The notes under the pieces: model-generated
Databases searched by the model: none
What the model saw: the letters and a program-made list of their open reading frames with translations, nothing else
What the model was told of the DNA's origin: nothing
DNA from: Neorhizobium galegae
Lineage (GTDB): Bacteria; Pseudomonadota; Alphaproteobacteria; Rhizobiales; Rhizobiaceae
Length of the DNA stretch: 64,000 nt
Assembly (NCBI RefSeq): GCF_017877135.1
Contig: NZ_JAGIPH010000002.1
Location: forward strand, 372,001 to 436,000
Reading direction: 5' to 3'
Part shown: one piece after another, positions 8,544-18,341 of the stretch
Numbering within the stretch: position 1 is the first letter of the stretch
How the letters are laid out: every line of letters starts with the position of its first letter
Made by a program: the position numbers and the translations under genes

Positions 8544-9551
8544 TTACTGCGTGGCCTTCAAGGCATCCGGCGTCACGAAGGCCGCGTAGCTGGGCAGCAC
8601 TTCGGAGATCTTGCCCTGCTCCTTCAGGAACTGGGAGGTTTCCTTCAGGATCTGGGCGGCACCCGACTTCTCGCCGCCGCCGAGCCAGGCTGCGGAGGCC
8701 TGAGCCTCAGGCGTCAGCAGGTTGAGGTTGTTCAATGCCGCGGCCTGTTGCTCGGCGGTTCCGCCCAGAAGCTTGGCAAGCGCCTTGGCATTGTCGCTCT
8801 CTGCCGACCAGGCGGTTTTGTCCCGCGTGAAGGACGCGTAGTATTTGTTGATTACGCTCGAAAACTGGGTGAGGAAAGCGCTGTTGTCCTTGGCGAACTT
8901 GTCGGACACCACCCATGCCGAGAAGGTTGGAGCCCCCTTTTCCGCCACTTCCTTCGAGGTGATCAGGACCTTGCCGGTTTTCTTCAGTTCCGTCAGGGCC
9001 GGATCCCATACAAAGCCGCCGTCGATATCGCCGCGATTGAAGGCAGCGACAATTTCCGGCTGGGGAATGGCAAGAACCTGAACGGTCTTTTCGGTCAGGC
9101 CCAGCGACTTGATGAGCTGCAGGAGCTGGTAATGGTCTGTTGAAACAGGCGCTGCCGCCAGCTTCTTGCCCTTCAGATCGTTCAGCGAATTGATGCCCGA
9201 GCCGTTGCGGACGACAAGCGCTTCATCAATGCCGGAGATGGAGGCGAGATAGAAGGCCTTGACAGCCAGTCCGCGGGACGTGGCCGCGGCAAACGGGCTG
9301 GACCCGACATAGCCGACCTGGACGTCACCGGATGCGATGGCCGCAAAGACATCAGCACCCGAATTGAACTTGCGGAAGTCGATGTCATAGCCGGTGGCTG
9401 TTGCGAATTCGCCGTTGGCGATGGCGACAGACGACGGCAGCGCATCGGTCTGATAGCCGACCACGACCTTCTTGTCGGCGGCGTTCACGGAGGCTGCCAC
9501 AAGCGTGAGACCGATGGCAGCAGCGGCCGTGAGGATTTTTTTGAAAAGCAT
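8544..9551 (-). CDS. tauA: taurine/sulfonate ABC transporter substrate-binding protein TauA
   Basis: This 335-residue periplasmic protein has a Sec signal peptide (MLFKKILTAAAAIGLTLVAASVNA, cleaved after about residue 24). The mature protein tracks TauA: VVVGYQTDALPSSVA, FRKFNSGADVFAAIASGDVQVG, GSSPFAAATSRG, STDHYQLLQ and GDIDGGFVWDPAL. It captures taurine or another short sulfonate for TauBC. It is the first gene of the tauABC unit, and a candidate motif with inverted-repeat ends lies about 95 bases upstream. Its linkage to ssuD rather than tauD suggests the substrate is oxidised by an FMNH2 monooxygenase; the true ligand is not shown. Confidence 0.88.
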   Translation of the reverse strand: MLFKKILTAAAAIGLTLVAASVNAADKKVVVGYQTDALPSSVAIANGEFATATGYDIDFRKFNSGADVFAAIASGDVQVGYVGSSPFAAATSRGLAVKAFYLASISGIDEALVVRNGSGINSLNDLKGKKLAAAPVSTDHYQLLQLIKSLGLTEKTVQVLAIPQPEIVAAFNRGDIDGGFVWDPALTELKKTGKVLITSKEVAEKGAPTFSAWVVSDKFAKDNSAFLTQFSSVINKYYASFTRDKTAWSAESDNAKALAKLLGGTAEQQAAALNNLNLLTPEAQASAAWLGGGEKSGAAQILKETSQFLKEQGKISEVLPSYAAFVTPDALKATQ

Positions 9552-9645
9552 TGTTTGCCCCTTCCTGAGATAGTGTTTCCCGTCCTTATGTGTCGTTCAG
9601 CATAGGGGGCTCTGCGCGGGAGCAGGAGAAATAAAAACCTTTAAA

Positions 9646-9670
9646 CCCATAGATAAAGTGAACTAATGGG
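9646..9670 (-). promoter_or_regulatory. candidate sulfur-island operator, copy B
   Basis: A 25-base element with outer arms CCCAT and ATGGG and core AGTTCACTTTATC (read towards tauA) lies 95 bases upstream of tauA. Copy C at 13191-13217 has the same AGTTCACT core and CCAT/ATGG ends. Its symmetry suggests a dimeric regulator. Confidence 0.35.
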
Positions 9671-9765
9671 CTGTATTTTCCGCCGGGCTTGCACGCTTTG
9701 TTCCGTTGTCGGCGATGTGCCCGTCCTGGTGGGAGAAGATCAGTGTTCCTCTCAGAAACAGAAAG

Positions 9766-9791
9766 GGCGGCGCTCCTCTCGGAGCGCCGCC
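9766..9791 (-). terminator. rho-independent terminator after ssuD
   Basis: A perfect 11-bp stem (GGCGGCGCTCC / GGAGCGCCGCC) has a four-base TCTC loop. On the minus strand it is followed by the T-rich CTTTCTGTTTCTG. It lies 34 bases beyond the ssuD stop codon and ends that operon before the tauA promoter. Confidence 0.75.
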
Positions 9792-9825
9792 GCGAGATGC
9801 AGTGCAAATGGCTATTGGCGCAGCT

Positions 9826-10995
9826 TCAGGATCCGGAGGCGACACGCACATTGCCGCCATGGCCGCCGCCGCCGAACAGCTGCTTCTTGCCGAAGGAGGA
9901 GCGCAGCTGGTTTCGCGGGCCACCAAGGCCGATTTCGGGGAACAGCAGCTCGGACACCCGGTAGGCTTCTTCGAGATGCGGATAGCCGGAGGCGATAACG
10001 GTATCGATGCCGAGATCCTGGTATTCGCGCAGCCGCTCAGCCACTGTCTGCGGCGAGCCGACAAGTGCCGTGCCGGCGCCTGAACGGACCAGGCCGATGC
10101 CAGCCCAGAGATTAGGCGAGACTTCCAGCTTGTCGCGACGCCCGCCATGCAGCGCCACCATGCGCGCCTGGCCGACGGAGTCGGAGTTTTTCGCAAACAC
10201 CTGCTGCGCGGCGGCGATGGTGTCATCCGAGAGCTTCGAGATCAGCCGGTCGGCCGCCTCCCAGGCTTCCTCATCCGTTTCGCGGACGATGAAGTGCAGG
10301 CGGATGCCGAAGGTCACTTCGCGGCCATGGGCGGCGGCGGCCTTGCGCACCTTGGCAATCTTCTCGGCCACCTGTGCCGGCGGCTCGCCCCAGGTGAGGT
10401 ACTTGTCGATGATCCCGCCGCAGAAATCGATCGCTGCATCGGAGGAGCCGCCGAAATAGATCGGCGGGCGCGGGTCCTGAACCGGCGGCAGAACCAGTTC
10501 CGCATCATGCGCCTTGATGTATTTGCCATCCAGATTGGCGCTGCCGGTTTCGATCAGCTTGTTGAACACCTGGAAAAATTCGTCCGCATGGTCATAGCGT
10601 TCGTCATGCGGCAGGAAGATGCCGTCACCGGCCAGTTCCTGCGCGCTGCCGCCCACGACGATGTTGAGCAGAAGCCGGCCATTCGATACGCGGTCGAGCG
10701 TGGAGGCAAGGCGGGCATAATAGGCGGGCGAGGCAACGCCGGGTCGGATGGCGACCAGGAACTTCAACTGTTCCGTATGGGCCGCGAGATTGGCGGCCAG
10801 GATGAAGGATTCCTCGCAGGCAGCCCCCGTCGGGATCAGCACGCCCGAATAGCCGAGGCGGTCGACCGTCTGGGCGATTTCCTTGAAATAACCCGGATCG
10901 GAGGGACGGCTGAGATCGTCAGAGCCGAGATAGGCGCCATCGCCGGAGGAGGGGATGAACCACAGAAAATCAAGCGGCTTGTCGGTCCTTGTCAT
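9826..10995 (-). CDS. ssuD: FMNH2-dependent alkanesulfonate monooxygenase
   Basis: The 389-residue protein is a clear SsuD homologue of the bacterial-luciferase family. It uses FMNH2 and O2 to split alkanesulfonates into aldehyde and sulfite. Matching segments include [42 protein letters not shown] and [15 protein letters not shown]. Cys60 corresponds to E. coli SsuD Cys54 and the histidine of RLHFIVRET to His228. ATG 10995 is preceded by AGGAAG; the in-frame extension to 11139 is an artefact. It starts ten bases after the FAD/NAD(P)-binding gene and shares its operon. The importer beside it is TauABC-like rather than SsuABC. Confidence 0.93.
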   Translation of the reverse strand: MTRTDKPLDFLWFIPSSGDGAYLGSDDLSRPSDPGYFKEIAQTVDRLGYSGVLIPTGAACEESFILAANLAAHTEQLKFLVAIRPGVASPAYYARLASTLDRVSNGRLLLNIVVGGSAQELAGDGIFLPHDERYDHADEFFQVFNKLIETGSANLDGKYIKAHDAELVLPPVQDPRPPIYFGGSSDAAIDFCGGIIDKYLTWGEPPAQVAEKIAKVRKAAAAHGREVTFGIRLHFIVRETDEEAWEAADRLISKLSDDTIAAAQQVFAKNSDSVGQARMVALHGGRRDKLEVSPNLWAGIGLVRSGAGTALVGSPQTVAERLREYQDLGIDTVIASGYPHLEEAYRVSELLFPEIGLGGPRNQLRSSFGKKQLFGGGGHGGNVRVASGS

Positions 10996-11005
10996 AGGGG
11001 CTTCC

Positions 11006-12484
11006 TTATCTGGCACGGGACCGGAGCGCGGGCAGCGCCCGATCACTTTCATCGTCCGGCTCATGTGGTTGTTGTTTTGCGCCCGGCAGTTCGGGCAAAG
11101 CGAGATGGTGCGCCACCTTCTGCGACACCAGAAGCGCATGTTCCGTCACCTGCGGCAGCCCCATCAGTTCGCCGAAGGTGCCGCGGGCCAGCGGTCCTGC
11201 GATGAAGAGATCCCTGATGGGCTGACCTTCGGCACCCAGCGCATTGGCGTTGAGATCGCAGGCGAGACCGAGGCCGGTCTCGCAGGCTGTGAGGAACCCG
11301 GCTTGCGCCAGTTCCTGCAGAAAGGATTGCGAGCGCAGGATCTGCCCGTGCGCCGGGCCGGTGGTGACGACGATGGCATCCACGTCAAGGGAGGTGGTGG
11401 CCTGTTGCCTCTGCCGGAGTTCGACGCGAAAACCCGCTTGGCTTGCCTCCACCCTGGCAAGCGAAGCGGCGAGGATTGTGAGACGCCCGGCTGACACGGC
11501 ATCGTCCAGGACGGCCTCGACCTGTGGCGCGATGCGGAAACGGTGGGCATCCCAGAAAGGCCGCGCCAGCCGGGCAATGCGCCGACGGGCGGGAATATCC
11601 AGCGCACGCCAGATGGCAAAACCCTGCGTGCGAACGGCATCCAGCACCGGGTGCCATGTCAGACCCAGCGCCTTCGCCTCCCGGATCGCAGCGCGAATGC
11701 GATGAAGAAGCTCGGATGCCTTTCGCGAGGGGGATGTGGTGAAGTCGCCGAAGGGGTCTTGTATGCTCATCGGATGGCCGCGCGAGCGCAGGCCCCGGCG
11801 GGAAATGGAGGTGATGGGTCCGCGGTGGCCCTGTTGGGCAAGGCTTGCCACCACATCGGCGGAGGTGAGGCCATTGCCGATGATCAGCAGAGCGTCATCG
11901 CGGCCGACCGGCTCCAGCGCTTCCGCAACCGTGACGTCGCTGATAAGCTTGGGATGGTTTTTAACCGGCGACAAGGCCGAGGGCATGGCGGGTGACGGAT
12001 GCGTTGCGGCAATCACGACCACATCCGCGATGATGCTCTCCGTCTGCGCATCCGTGAGGTGCCAGCGGTTAGCAATCCGGGCAATGCTGTACACGGTGGA
12101 GCGGTGATGAACGACAACGCCGGATGCCAGCAGCGGGGCGATTTCGGCGGCGACATAGTCACCAAAGACGCTGCGGCGCGGATAGGGATTGCCATCCGGG
12201 GCAAGCAGGTTGCCATCCCGATCCTGCTCGCTGCGGCGCTCTACGAAAGCTTCAAAGCTGTCCGGCAGGTCAGGATAAAGCGACATACGCCCGGCCGGCA
12301 CGTTGATCCGGTGAGCCGGATCCGAGGTGCTGTAGGCAAGACCGGCGCCGAGCGTCGAGCGCGGTTCAATGATGACGATCCGGGCCGCATCCCCATGGTG
12401 CCGCACGAAGTGAAGCGCGAAAGCGGCGCCACTGAAACCACCGCCGACCACGGCAATCACGGGCTTGTCTGAGATGGGTGGCAT
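11006..12484 (-). CDS. FAD/NAD(P)-binding protein (HcnB/PF13454-like) of the ssuD operon
   Basis: This 492-residue flavoprotein has an N-terminal Rossmann motif ([13 protein letters not shown]) and a second nucleotide-binding motif ([16 protein letters not shown]) near residue 205. Other features are typical of the FAD-NAD(P)-binding family often found beside bacterial sulfur and siderophore genes: [27 protein letters not shown] and the closing [17 protein letters not shown]. It lies directly upstream of ssuD, ten bases apart. A role in delivering electrons or oxidising a sulfonate-derived intermediate is inferred; the reaction is unknown. Confidence 0.75.
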   Translation of the reverse strand: MPPISDKPVIAVVGGGFSGAAFALHFVRHHGDAARIVIIEPRSTLGAGLAYSTSDPAHRINVPAGRMSLYPDLPDSFEAFVERRSEQDRDGNLLAPDGNPYPRRSVFGDYVAAEIAPLLASGVVVHHRSTVYSIARIANRWHLTDAQTESIIADVVVIAATHPSPAMPSALSPVKNHPKLISDVTVAEALEPVGRDDALLIIGNGLTSADVVASLAQQGHRGPITSISRRGLRSRGHPMSIQDPFGDFTTSPSRKASELLHRIRAAIREAKALGLTWHPVLDAVRTQGFAIWRALDIPARRRIARLARPFWDAHRFRIAPQVEAVLDDAVSAGRLTILAASLARVEASQAGFRVELRQRQQATTSLDVDAIVVTTGPAHGQILRSQSFLQELAQAGFLTACETGLGLACDLNANALGAEGQPIRDLFIAGPLARGTFGELMGLPQVTEHALLVSQKVAHHLALPELPGAKQQPHEPDDESDRALPALRSRAR

Positions 12485-12571
12485 GGTGCTTTCTTGAACG
12501 GTTTGTCTCTGAGGCGGCCGACCTTGCTTGGCGGTTCCGGTCGCGTCAAGCGCGCAACATGGCGTTCAGCC

Positions 12572-12712
12572 TTAAAATCCGAGCGTCATGAAAAGGACGA
12601 AGGCGAAGGATGCCGCGAGCGCACAGCGACCGATGAGAAGGTCGATCGGCCCCTTCAGCCGCAGGCTCGGCCAGGTGATGGTGCGCGTCGGGCGTTCAAC
12701 CACATAAGCCAT
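12572..12712 (-). CDS. 46-residue putative single-pass membrane protein
   Basis: The short frame MAYVVERPTRTITWPSLRLK... continues into a hydrophobic C-terminal helix (LLIGRCALAASFAFVLFMTLGF), so the product should be a tiny tail-anchored membrane protein. GAGGA lies six bases before the ATG and overlaps the TGA of the 62-residue frame upstream, as in coupled genes. The FAD/NAD(P)-binding gene starts 87 bases downstream. I do not recognise the family. Length, ribosome site and operon position support a real gene, but coding proof is needed. Confidence 0.5.
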   Translation of the reverse strand: MAYVVERPTRTITWPSLRLKGPIDLLIGRCALAASFAFVLFMTLGF

Positions 12713-12721
12713 GGCAGATCC

Positions 12722-12910
12722 TCAAAGAACGGGGAAGGCCGCAAGTCTCCAGAAGGAGACTTCGGCTGCCTGATCGCGGTCACGGTCCGAAAGAGCGGTC
12801 GGTCCGTTCGGTTCGCCCGGCTCGACCTGTACGGGCAAGGGCGTGACGGGACCGGATGTCCTCCATCCGAAAATCCGCCGGAGAGGTCGTGTTTGCAAGA
12901 AAGAGAGCAT
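12722..12910 (-). CDS. 62-residue putative small protein heading the ssuD operon
   Basis: The frame starts MLSFLQTRPLRRIFGWRTSG with a strong GGAGG site six bases before the ATG and ends ten bases before the next small gene. The N-terminus is basic, the middle is rich in proline and acidic residues, and the end is aromatic (FWRLAAFPVL). No domain or signal peptide is recognised. It could be a genuine small protein or a leader peptide that couples translation to the genes behind it. A TTG-started frame in another register (12780-12968) is the less likely reading. Confidence 0.42.
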   Translation of the reverse strand: MLSFLQTRPLRRIFGWRTSGPVTPLPVQVEPGEPNGPTALSDRDRDQAAEVSFWRLAAFPVL

Positions 12911-12974
12911 TGGAAACCTCCGCATCCGTTGAAGTATCCAGTGTCGTTCCCTGCGCCAGAATCGTCAATATTGT

Positions 12975-12991
12975 CCATAAAATAACTATTC
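12975..12991 (-). promoter_or_regulatory. candidate sulfur-island motif, copy E
   Basis: Read towards the ssuD operon the sequence is GAATAGTTATTTTATGG, 65 bases before the 62-residue frame. It shares TTATTTTATGG exactly with copy C. In the 12911-13296 gap only this, copy C and no gene are visible. Confidence 0.3.
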
Positions 12992-13190
12992 TATTTGCGG
13001 CGACCTTGAGAGAATGGATCTTTCTCTTGAGGCCGTTTGGCGCGAAAACTGACTTTGGCCGTGGCGGGGCTATGCGCGGTTCAATTTTCGCCCCTCGCTC
13101 AGCGAGCGTGTGAAAATATCGTTTTCAGCACCGGTGGCTGTGTTATCGCCCCATGGGGCAGACCCGACGAACCACGCAGGCGCGGGAATG

Positions 13191-13217
13191 CCATAAAATA
13201 ATCTAGTGAACTGATGG
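13191..13217 (-). promoter_or_regulatory. candidate sulfur-island operator, copy C
   Basis: A 27-base element with ends CCATAAAATAA and ACTGATGG on the plus strand. Read leftwards it contains AGTTCACT, as in copy B. It lies 80 bases upstream of the plus-strand hydrolase and 281 bases from the first small gene on the minus strand, so it could serve either direction. Confidence 0.3.
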
Positions 13218-13296
13218 AATTCGGTAGGGGATTTCTTCGGTCGCTGGTTGTGGCGGCGTATCATGCCAAAATCGCAATCTAACGGGAAACCCCTGC

Positions 13297-13932
13297 ATGG
13301 TTGATACGCTTATATTGCCGGGCCTCAACGGATCGGGTGAGGCGCATTGGCAGCGCATTTGGAGCCGGGAGCGGCCGCATTGCCGGGTCCTTGAGCAGGA
13401 GAACTGGGCCTGTCCCGACCTGCGCCAGTGGCGGGAGAGGCTGGAAGAGGAACTGTCGGCATCGGACAGCGTCGTGCTGGTCGCGCACAGTCTGGGCTGT
13501 ATTCTGGCGGCCAGCCTTGCCTGGTCGCCGTATGCCAGAAAAATCCGGGGCGCGCTTCTGGTCGCGCCCTGCGACATGAAGAAGGTGGAGGAGTTGCACC
13601 CGTGCGCCGTCCACCTGGACCGGTTTCCCGACGAACCCCTTCCTTTCCCCAGTCTCGTTATCGGCAGCGCAAACGATCCCTACATGGATCCGGCCTCCCT
13701 TCAGCGCCATTCCGCCCTGTGGGGCACCGACGTGAAGTCCCTGGGCGCCGTCGGCCATATCAACATCGCCAGTGGCTTTGGACGCTGGTCACAGGGTTAC
13801 ACCATCTTCGACGACTTCATCGAGCGCTTGAACCGCCGCGAGCCGCCTGCAGCACCGCCGCAACGCGCAATCCCCAGAACGGATTTCCAAAGCGCGGTCG
13901 CCGATCCGACGCTGTCACTGATCCCGAACTGA
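13297..13932 (+). CDS. RBBP9/YdeN-family serine hydrolase
   Basis: This 211-residue single-domain alpha/beta hydrolase of the RBBP9/YdeN type shows a complete triad: Ser65 in AHSLG, Asp127 in SANDPYMD and His154 in GHIN. The opening LILPGLNGSGEAHWQ and the WACPDLRQW segment are family hallmarks. A C-terminal tail of about 30 residues after FDDFIERL looks disordered. It stands alone, divergent from the ssuD operon, from which copy C of the sulfur motif separates it. The substrate is unknown. Confidence 0.85.
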   Translation: MVDTLILPGLNGSGEAHWQRIWSRERPHCRVLEQENWACPDLRQWRERLEEELSASDSVVLVAHSLGCILAASLAWSPYARKIRGALLVAPCDMKKVEELHPCAVHLDRFPDEPLPFPSLVIGSANDPYMDPASLQRHSALWGTDVKSLGAVGHINIASGFGRWSQGYTIFDDFIERLNRREPPAAPPQRAIPRTDFQSAVADPTLSLIPN

Positions 13933-14052
13933 TACCCCGCAATGCCTGGCATTGCGCCTGATGGAGCAGTTTCGTGACAGGGGCGTGGATGCGCTTATTG
14001 CTGCGCCCCTTCGGGCCGAGGCGGGTTACCCCTTGAGGGTCTGGATCCGGCC

Positions 14053-14928
14053 TCACCCCTTCACGCCCGATGAGATCATGATGGCTTCCGTCACGCGGCG
14101 CTGAAAAATGATGTAGGCGATGATGACGGGCAGCGCTGCGAGCATGGCGACGGCCATGAGGCGGGCATAGGCGACGCCGAAGGCGTCCTTTACCTGGGTG
14201 ATGCCGACGGGGATCGTCATCATGTTTTCCGAGGTCACCACCAGGAAGGGCCAGAAGAAGGCATTCCACACGCCGATGAAGGTGACGATCGCCATGGCCG
14301 TCGTGATGCCCCAGTTGAGCGGCAGAAACACCTTGAAGAGAATGGTGTATTCGCCGCCGCCATCCAGCACCACGGCCTCGCGCATTTCCTTGGGCACGCT
14401 GTCGAAGAACTGCTTGTAGACGATGATGACGACCGGGGCGATGAGCTGCGGCAGGATGATGCCGGCCCAGGTGTTGATGAGGTTTAAATCCTTCATCAGG
14501 ATGAACTGCGTTACCACCAGCGTCTGCGCCGGCACCATGAAGCTCGCCAGCACAACGCCATAGAGCAGGCCTCGGCCGGGAAAGCGGATCTGCGACAGCG
14601 CGTAGGCGCAGAGCATCGAGATGAACAGCACCAGCACCGTGACGATGACCGCCGTGCCGACGGAGTTCAGATACCAGGTCATCAGCCGCGTGTTGAAAAT
14701 GGCATTCACATAGGCGTTCAGCCGGAATTCGTCAGGCAGGAGCGAGGCATTGCCGGCGACGTTCTCGTCCGACCGGATGGAGGTGATCAGCGTCCAGTAG
14801 AGCGGAAAGATCCAGACCAATGCCGCCACCAGCGTGATGGTGGACAGCACGATGTTTTCGATGCGGCGCGCAAGGCTCTTGGCCGGGCGCCGGGTCTGGC
14901 TGCGGGGCGCGGTCAAAACGTCGCTCAT
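14053..14928 (-). CDS. CUT1 sugar ABC transporter permease (MalG/AraQ type)
   Basis: This 291-residue permease has six predicted helices. Its EAA loop runs through EMREAVVLDGGGEYTILFKVFLPL, and it ends in the MalG-family manner (FFQRRVTEAIMISSGVKG-like tail). ATG 14928 overlaps the stop of the other permease by four bases; the longer in-frame extension to 15306 runs through that gene and is rejected. It is the last gene of the arabinoside import operon and forms half of the channel. Confidence 0.92.
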   Translation of the reverse strand: MSDVLTAPRSQTRRPAKSLARRIENIVLSTITLVAALVWIFPLYWTLITSIRSDENVAGNASLLPDEFRLNAYVNAIFNTRLMTWYLNSVGTAVIVTVLVLFISMLCAYALSQIRFPGRGLLYGVVLASFMVPAQTLVVTQFILMKDLNLINTWAGIILPQLIAPVVIIVYKQFFDSVPKEMREAVVLDGGGEYTILFKVFLPLNWGITTAMAIVTFIGVWNAFFWPFLVVTSENMMTIPVGITQVKDAFGVAYARLMAVAMLAALPVIIAYIIFQRRVTEAIMISSGVKG

Positions 14929-15809
14929 GAGTTCCTCCGGATGCGCAGCAGCTGGAATTGCAGGACGGATATGACAGCGATCAGCAGGAAGACCACGGTT
15001 GCCACCGCAGACGCATAGCCGCCATTGTTGGACTGGAAGGCCTCGCGATAGACCTTCAAGAGCAGGACATAGGACGAATTGAACGGGCCGCCGCCGCTCA
15101 ACAGATAGATCTGGTCGAAAATCTTCAGCTGCAGGATGAGCTGCAGCGTCAGCACCAGCGCCGTCACCGGCCAGAGGAGCGGCCAGGTGACACGCGAAAA
15201 TTTCTGCCAGGTCGTGGCGCCGTCCAGCGCAGCTGCCTCGTAAAGCTCCGCCGGCACATTGCGCAGGCCGGCGAGAAACAGCAGCACGTTGAACCCGTTC
15301 GTCCACCAGATGGTGACGACGGCAACCGTCGGCATGACCCAGTAAGGGTTCTTGAACACGGCCACGGGCTTGCCAGAGATGAGCGCGATCAGCGGCTGCA
15401 GGATGCCGAACTGCAGATCGAGCATCCAGGCCCAGATTTCCGTCACCACCGAAACTGGCAGCACATAGGGCATGAAGAACAGCGCCATCACCAGCGTCTG
15501 GCGCACTCCCGAGAGGCGGCTGATGCCAAGCGCGATCAAAAGGGCGATGGCGGTCGTCGGGACCACCGTCAGGGCAACGAAATAGGCATTGTTCTTCAGC
15601 GAAATGGTGAACAGCCGGTCGCTCAGCAGCTTGGCGTAATTGTCAAAGCCGATCCACTGGCCGGCCCCGATCAGAGGCGCATCGGTGAAACTCAGCTCGA
15701 TCATCTTAAGCATCGGATAGAGGAAGAAGATCGTGAAGGTCACGAGGAAGGGGGTCACCATCGTCAGCGCGACGAGGGATTTCTTGCGCCGGTTCTCGAT
15801 CATCGCCAT
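14925..15809 (-). CDS. CUT1 sugar ABC transporter permease (MalF/AraP type)
   Basis: This is a 294-residue inner-membrane permease. The N-terminal helix VALTMVTPFLVTFTIFFLYPML and the EAA loop ELYEAAALDGATTWQKFSRVTWPLL are typical of the first permease of three-component sugar importers. Its end overlaps the second permease. It follows the binding-protein gene after a 92-base gap that carries a strong hairpin, suggesting lower expression than the binding protein. The adjoining GH51 gene points to arabinose-containing oligosaccharides as cargo. Confidence 0.92.
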   Translation of the reverse strand: MAMIENRRKKSLVALTMVTPFLVTFTIFFLYPMLKMIELSFTDAPLIGAGQWIGFDNYAKLLSDRLFTISLKNNAYFVALTVVPTTAIALLIALGISRLSGVRQTLVMALFFMPYVLPVSVVTEIWAWMLDLQFGILQPLIALISGKPVAVFKNPYWVMPTVAVVTIWWTNGFNVLLFLAGLRNVPAELYEAAALDGATTWQKFSRVTWPLLWPVTALVLTLQLILQLKIFDQIYLLSGGGPFNSSYVLLLKVYREAFQSNNGGYASAVATVVFLLIAVISVLQFQLLRIRRNS

Positions 15810-15863
15810 CCGCGGATCTCCTGCCTGTGTGCCGTGCCGTGGTCTTGCACGTCAGAGAAAAAT

Positions 15864-15896
15864 GGCCCTGCGGCTGCGAAGGGAAGCCGCAGGGCC
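15864..15896 (-). terminator. intercistronic hairpin after the sugar-binding-protein gene
   Basis: A perfect 12-bp stem (GGCCCTGCGGCT / AGCCGCAGGGCC) with a nine-base loop begins five bases beyond the binding-protein stop. On the minus strand ATTTTTCTC follows. It can act as a partial terminator or mRNA 3'-end stabiliser. Confidence 0.65.
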
Positions 15897-15901
15897 GCCC
15901 G

Positions 15902-17176
15902 TCACTTCAGCTTGTCCTGAAGTTCGAGCTTGATCTGCGCCACGGCATCGGTGCCGTTCATATAGCCCTGGATGGCGGGCGCGATCACGTTGAGGGCGGC
16001 GTCATAGGCGGGCGAGGCAACGCCGGTGATGCGCGTCTGCGGATCAAAGGCTGCCGCCTCAGCAAGCGTGGCATAGGTGGCGTTGGGCTCCATCGCCTTG
16101 TAGTCGGCGCCTTCCGTGACGGCCTTGTAAGCCGGGATATGGCCGGCATCGGCCCAGGAGATGGCGTGCTTTTCCATCCAGCCGATGACCTTCATGACGG
16201 CTGCGCGCTTTTCGCCGGAGACCGTCTTGTCGCCTTCATTGGGAATGGCAAAGGCATGCGAATCGGCCCAGGTCGAGCGCTTGCCCATGAAGGGCGGCAC
16301 TTCGACGGCACCCCATTTGAAGCCCAGCTTGCCGTTCTTCTCGAGATCCTTGAAGGTCGGCACTTCCCACACGCCATTCAGCTGGAAGGCGGATTTTCCG
16401 GCGGAAAACAGCGCGACCGAGGCTTCATATTCCGCCTGTTCGGGCGTCAGCCCCTTTTCACGCCAGGCGCTCATGATGTCGATGGCTTTGGCGGCCTTGG
16501 CGGCATTGTCGCCATCCAGCACCTTGCCATTGGTGACGAACTCGCCGCCCTGTTGCGTGAGCAGCGTATAGAAGACGCGCCAGACACCGCCATCGCCACC
16601 GGACTGGTAGGTGAGGGGCGTCGGCACACCCTTCTGTTTCAGCCAGTCGAGCGCCTTGTTGAAATCCTCCAGCGTCTTGATGCCGGCAAGCTTGCCATTG
16701 GCATCGATATAGGGCGAACCTTTCAGGAGATCGGCATTGTAATAGAGAATGAGGGCGTGGATATCGAAGGGTACGGCATAGAGCTTGCCGTCATGGGTGG
16801 CGGCCTTGATCGGCGCCTCGAAGAAATCGTCCTTCTTCAGTCCGGCATTGGCAAGATCTTCGTCGGTGATCGGGCTCAGCACCTTTTCCTCGATGCCGAG
16901 CGTTGCGCGCGACAGGTGGTAGGTCATGACGTCGGGACCCTCGCCAACGGCAGAGGCGGTGCGCACCTTGGTGTAGAAGGGAACGCCCCATTCAAGCGTC
17001 GTGCCGCGGATGCGGATATCGGGATGTTCCTTGTTGAAGGCTTCGATGAGCGCCTTCATGCGCACGCCGTCGCCGCCGGAGAGAAAATCCCACCAGACGA
17101 TATCCTGCTGGGCCGCAGCCGGAAGTGCTGCAAGGCCAAGCACGGTGCTGAGGAACAGGCTCTTGATCAGTCGCAT
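15902..17176 (-). CDS. CUT1 sugar ABC transporter substrate-binding protein
   Basis: The 424-residue extracellular solute-binding protein (family 1) has a Sec signal peptide, MRLIKSLFLSTVLGLAALPAAAQ. The mature start DIVWWDFLSGGDGVRMKALIEAFNKEHPDI is characteristic of the family. ATG 17176 follows a GGAGGAG-type site; the in-frame start at 17206 is rejected because it would precede the leader. It delivers sugar to the two permeases downstream. Operon order (regulator, GH51, ATPase, this gene, permeases) suggests an arabino-oligosaccharide ligand, by inference. Confidence 0.9.
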   Translation of the reverse strand: MRLIKSLFLSTVLGLAALPAAAQQDIVWWDFLSGGDGVRMKALIEAFNKEHPDIRIRGTTLEWGVPFYTKVRTASAVGEGPDVMTYHLSRATLGIEEKVLSPITDEDLANAGLKKDDFFEAPIKAATHDGKLYAVPFDIHALILYYNADLLKGSPYIDANGKLAGIKTLEDFNKALDWLKQKGVPTPLTYQSGGDGGVWRVFYTLLTQQGGEFVTNGKVLDGDNAAKAAKAIDIMSAWREKGLTPEQAEYEASVALFSAGKSAFQLNGVWEVPTFKDLEKNGKLGFKWGAVEVPPFMGKRSTWADSHAFAIPNEGDKTVSGEKRAAVMKVIGWMEKHAISWADAGHIPAYKAVTEGADYKAMEPNATYATLAEAAAFDPQTRITGVASPAYDAALNVIAPAIQGYMNGTDAVAQIKLELQDKLK

Positions 17177-17260
17177 CGTATTACTCCTCCCAAGGTTTGT
17201 CGTCATCGCCGCCGATCCATCGGAAGCGCTTCAGGCACTGCGAAAAACGCCTCCCCGCGT

Positions 17261-18334
<1,074 letters not shown>

Positions 18335-18341
18335 CGCCGCC

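Noticed and set aside
12780..12968. 62-residue TTG-started minus-strand frame upstream of the ssuD operon
   Set aside because: It has no ribosome site and a weak start, and it overlaps the better-supported frame 12722-12910 in another register.
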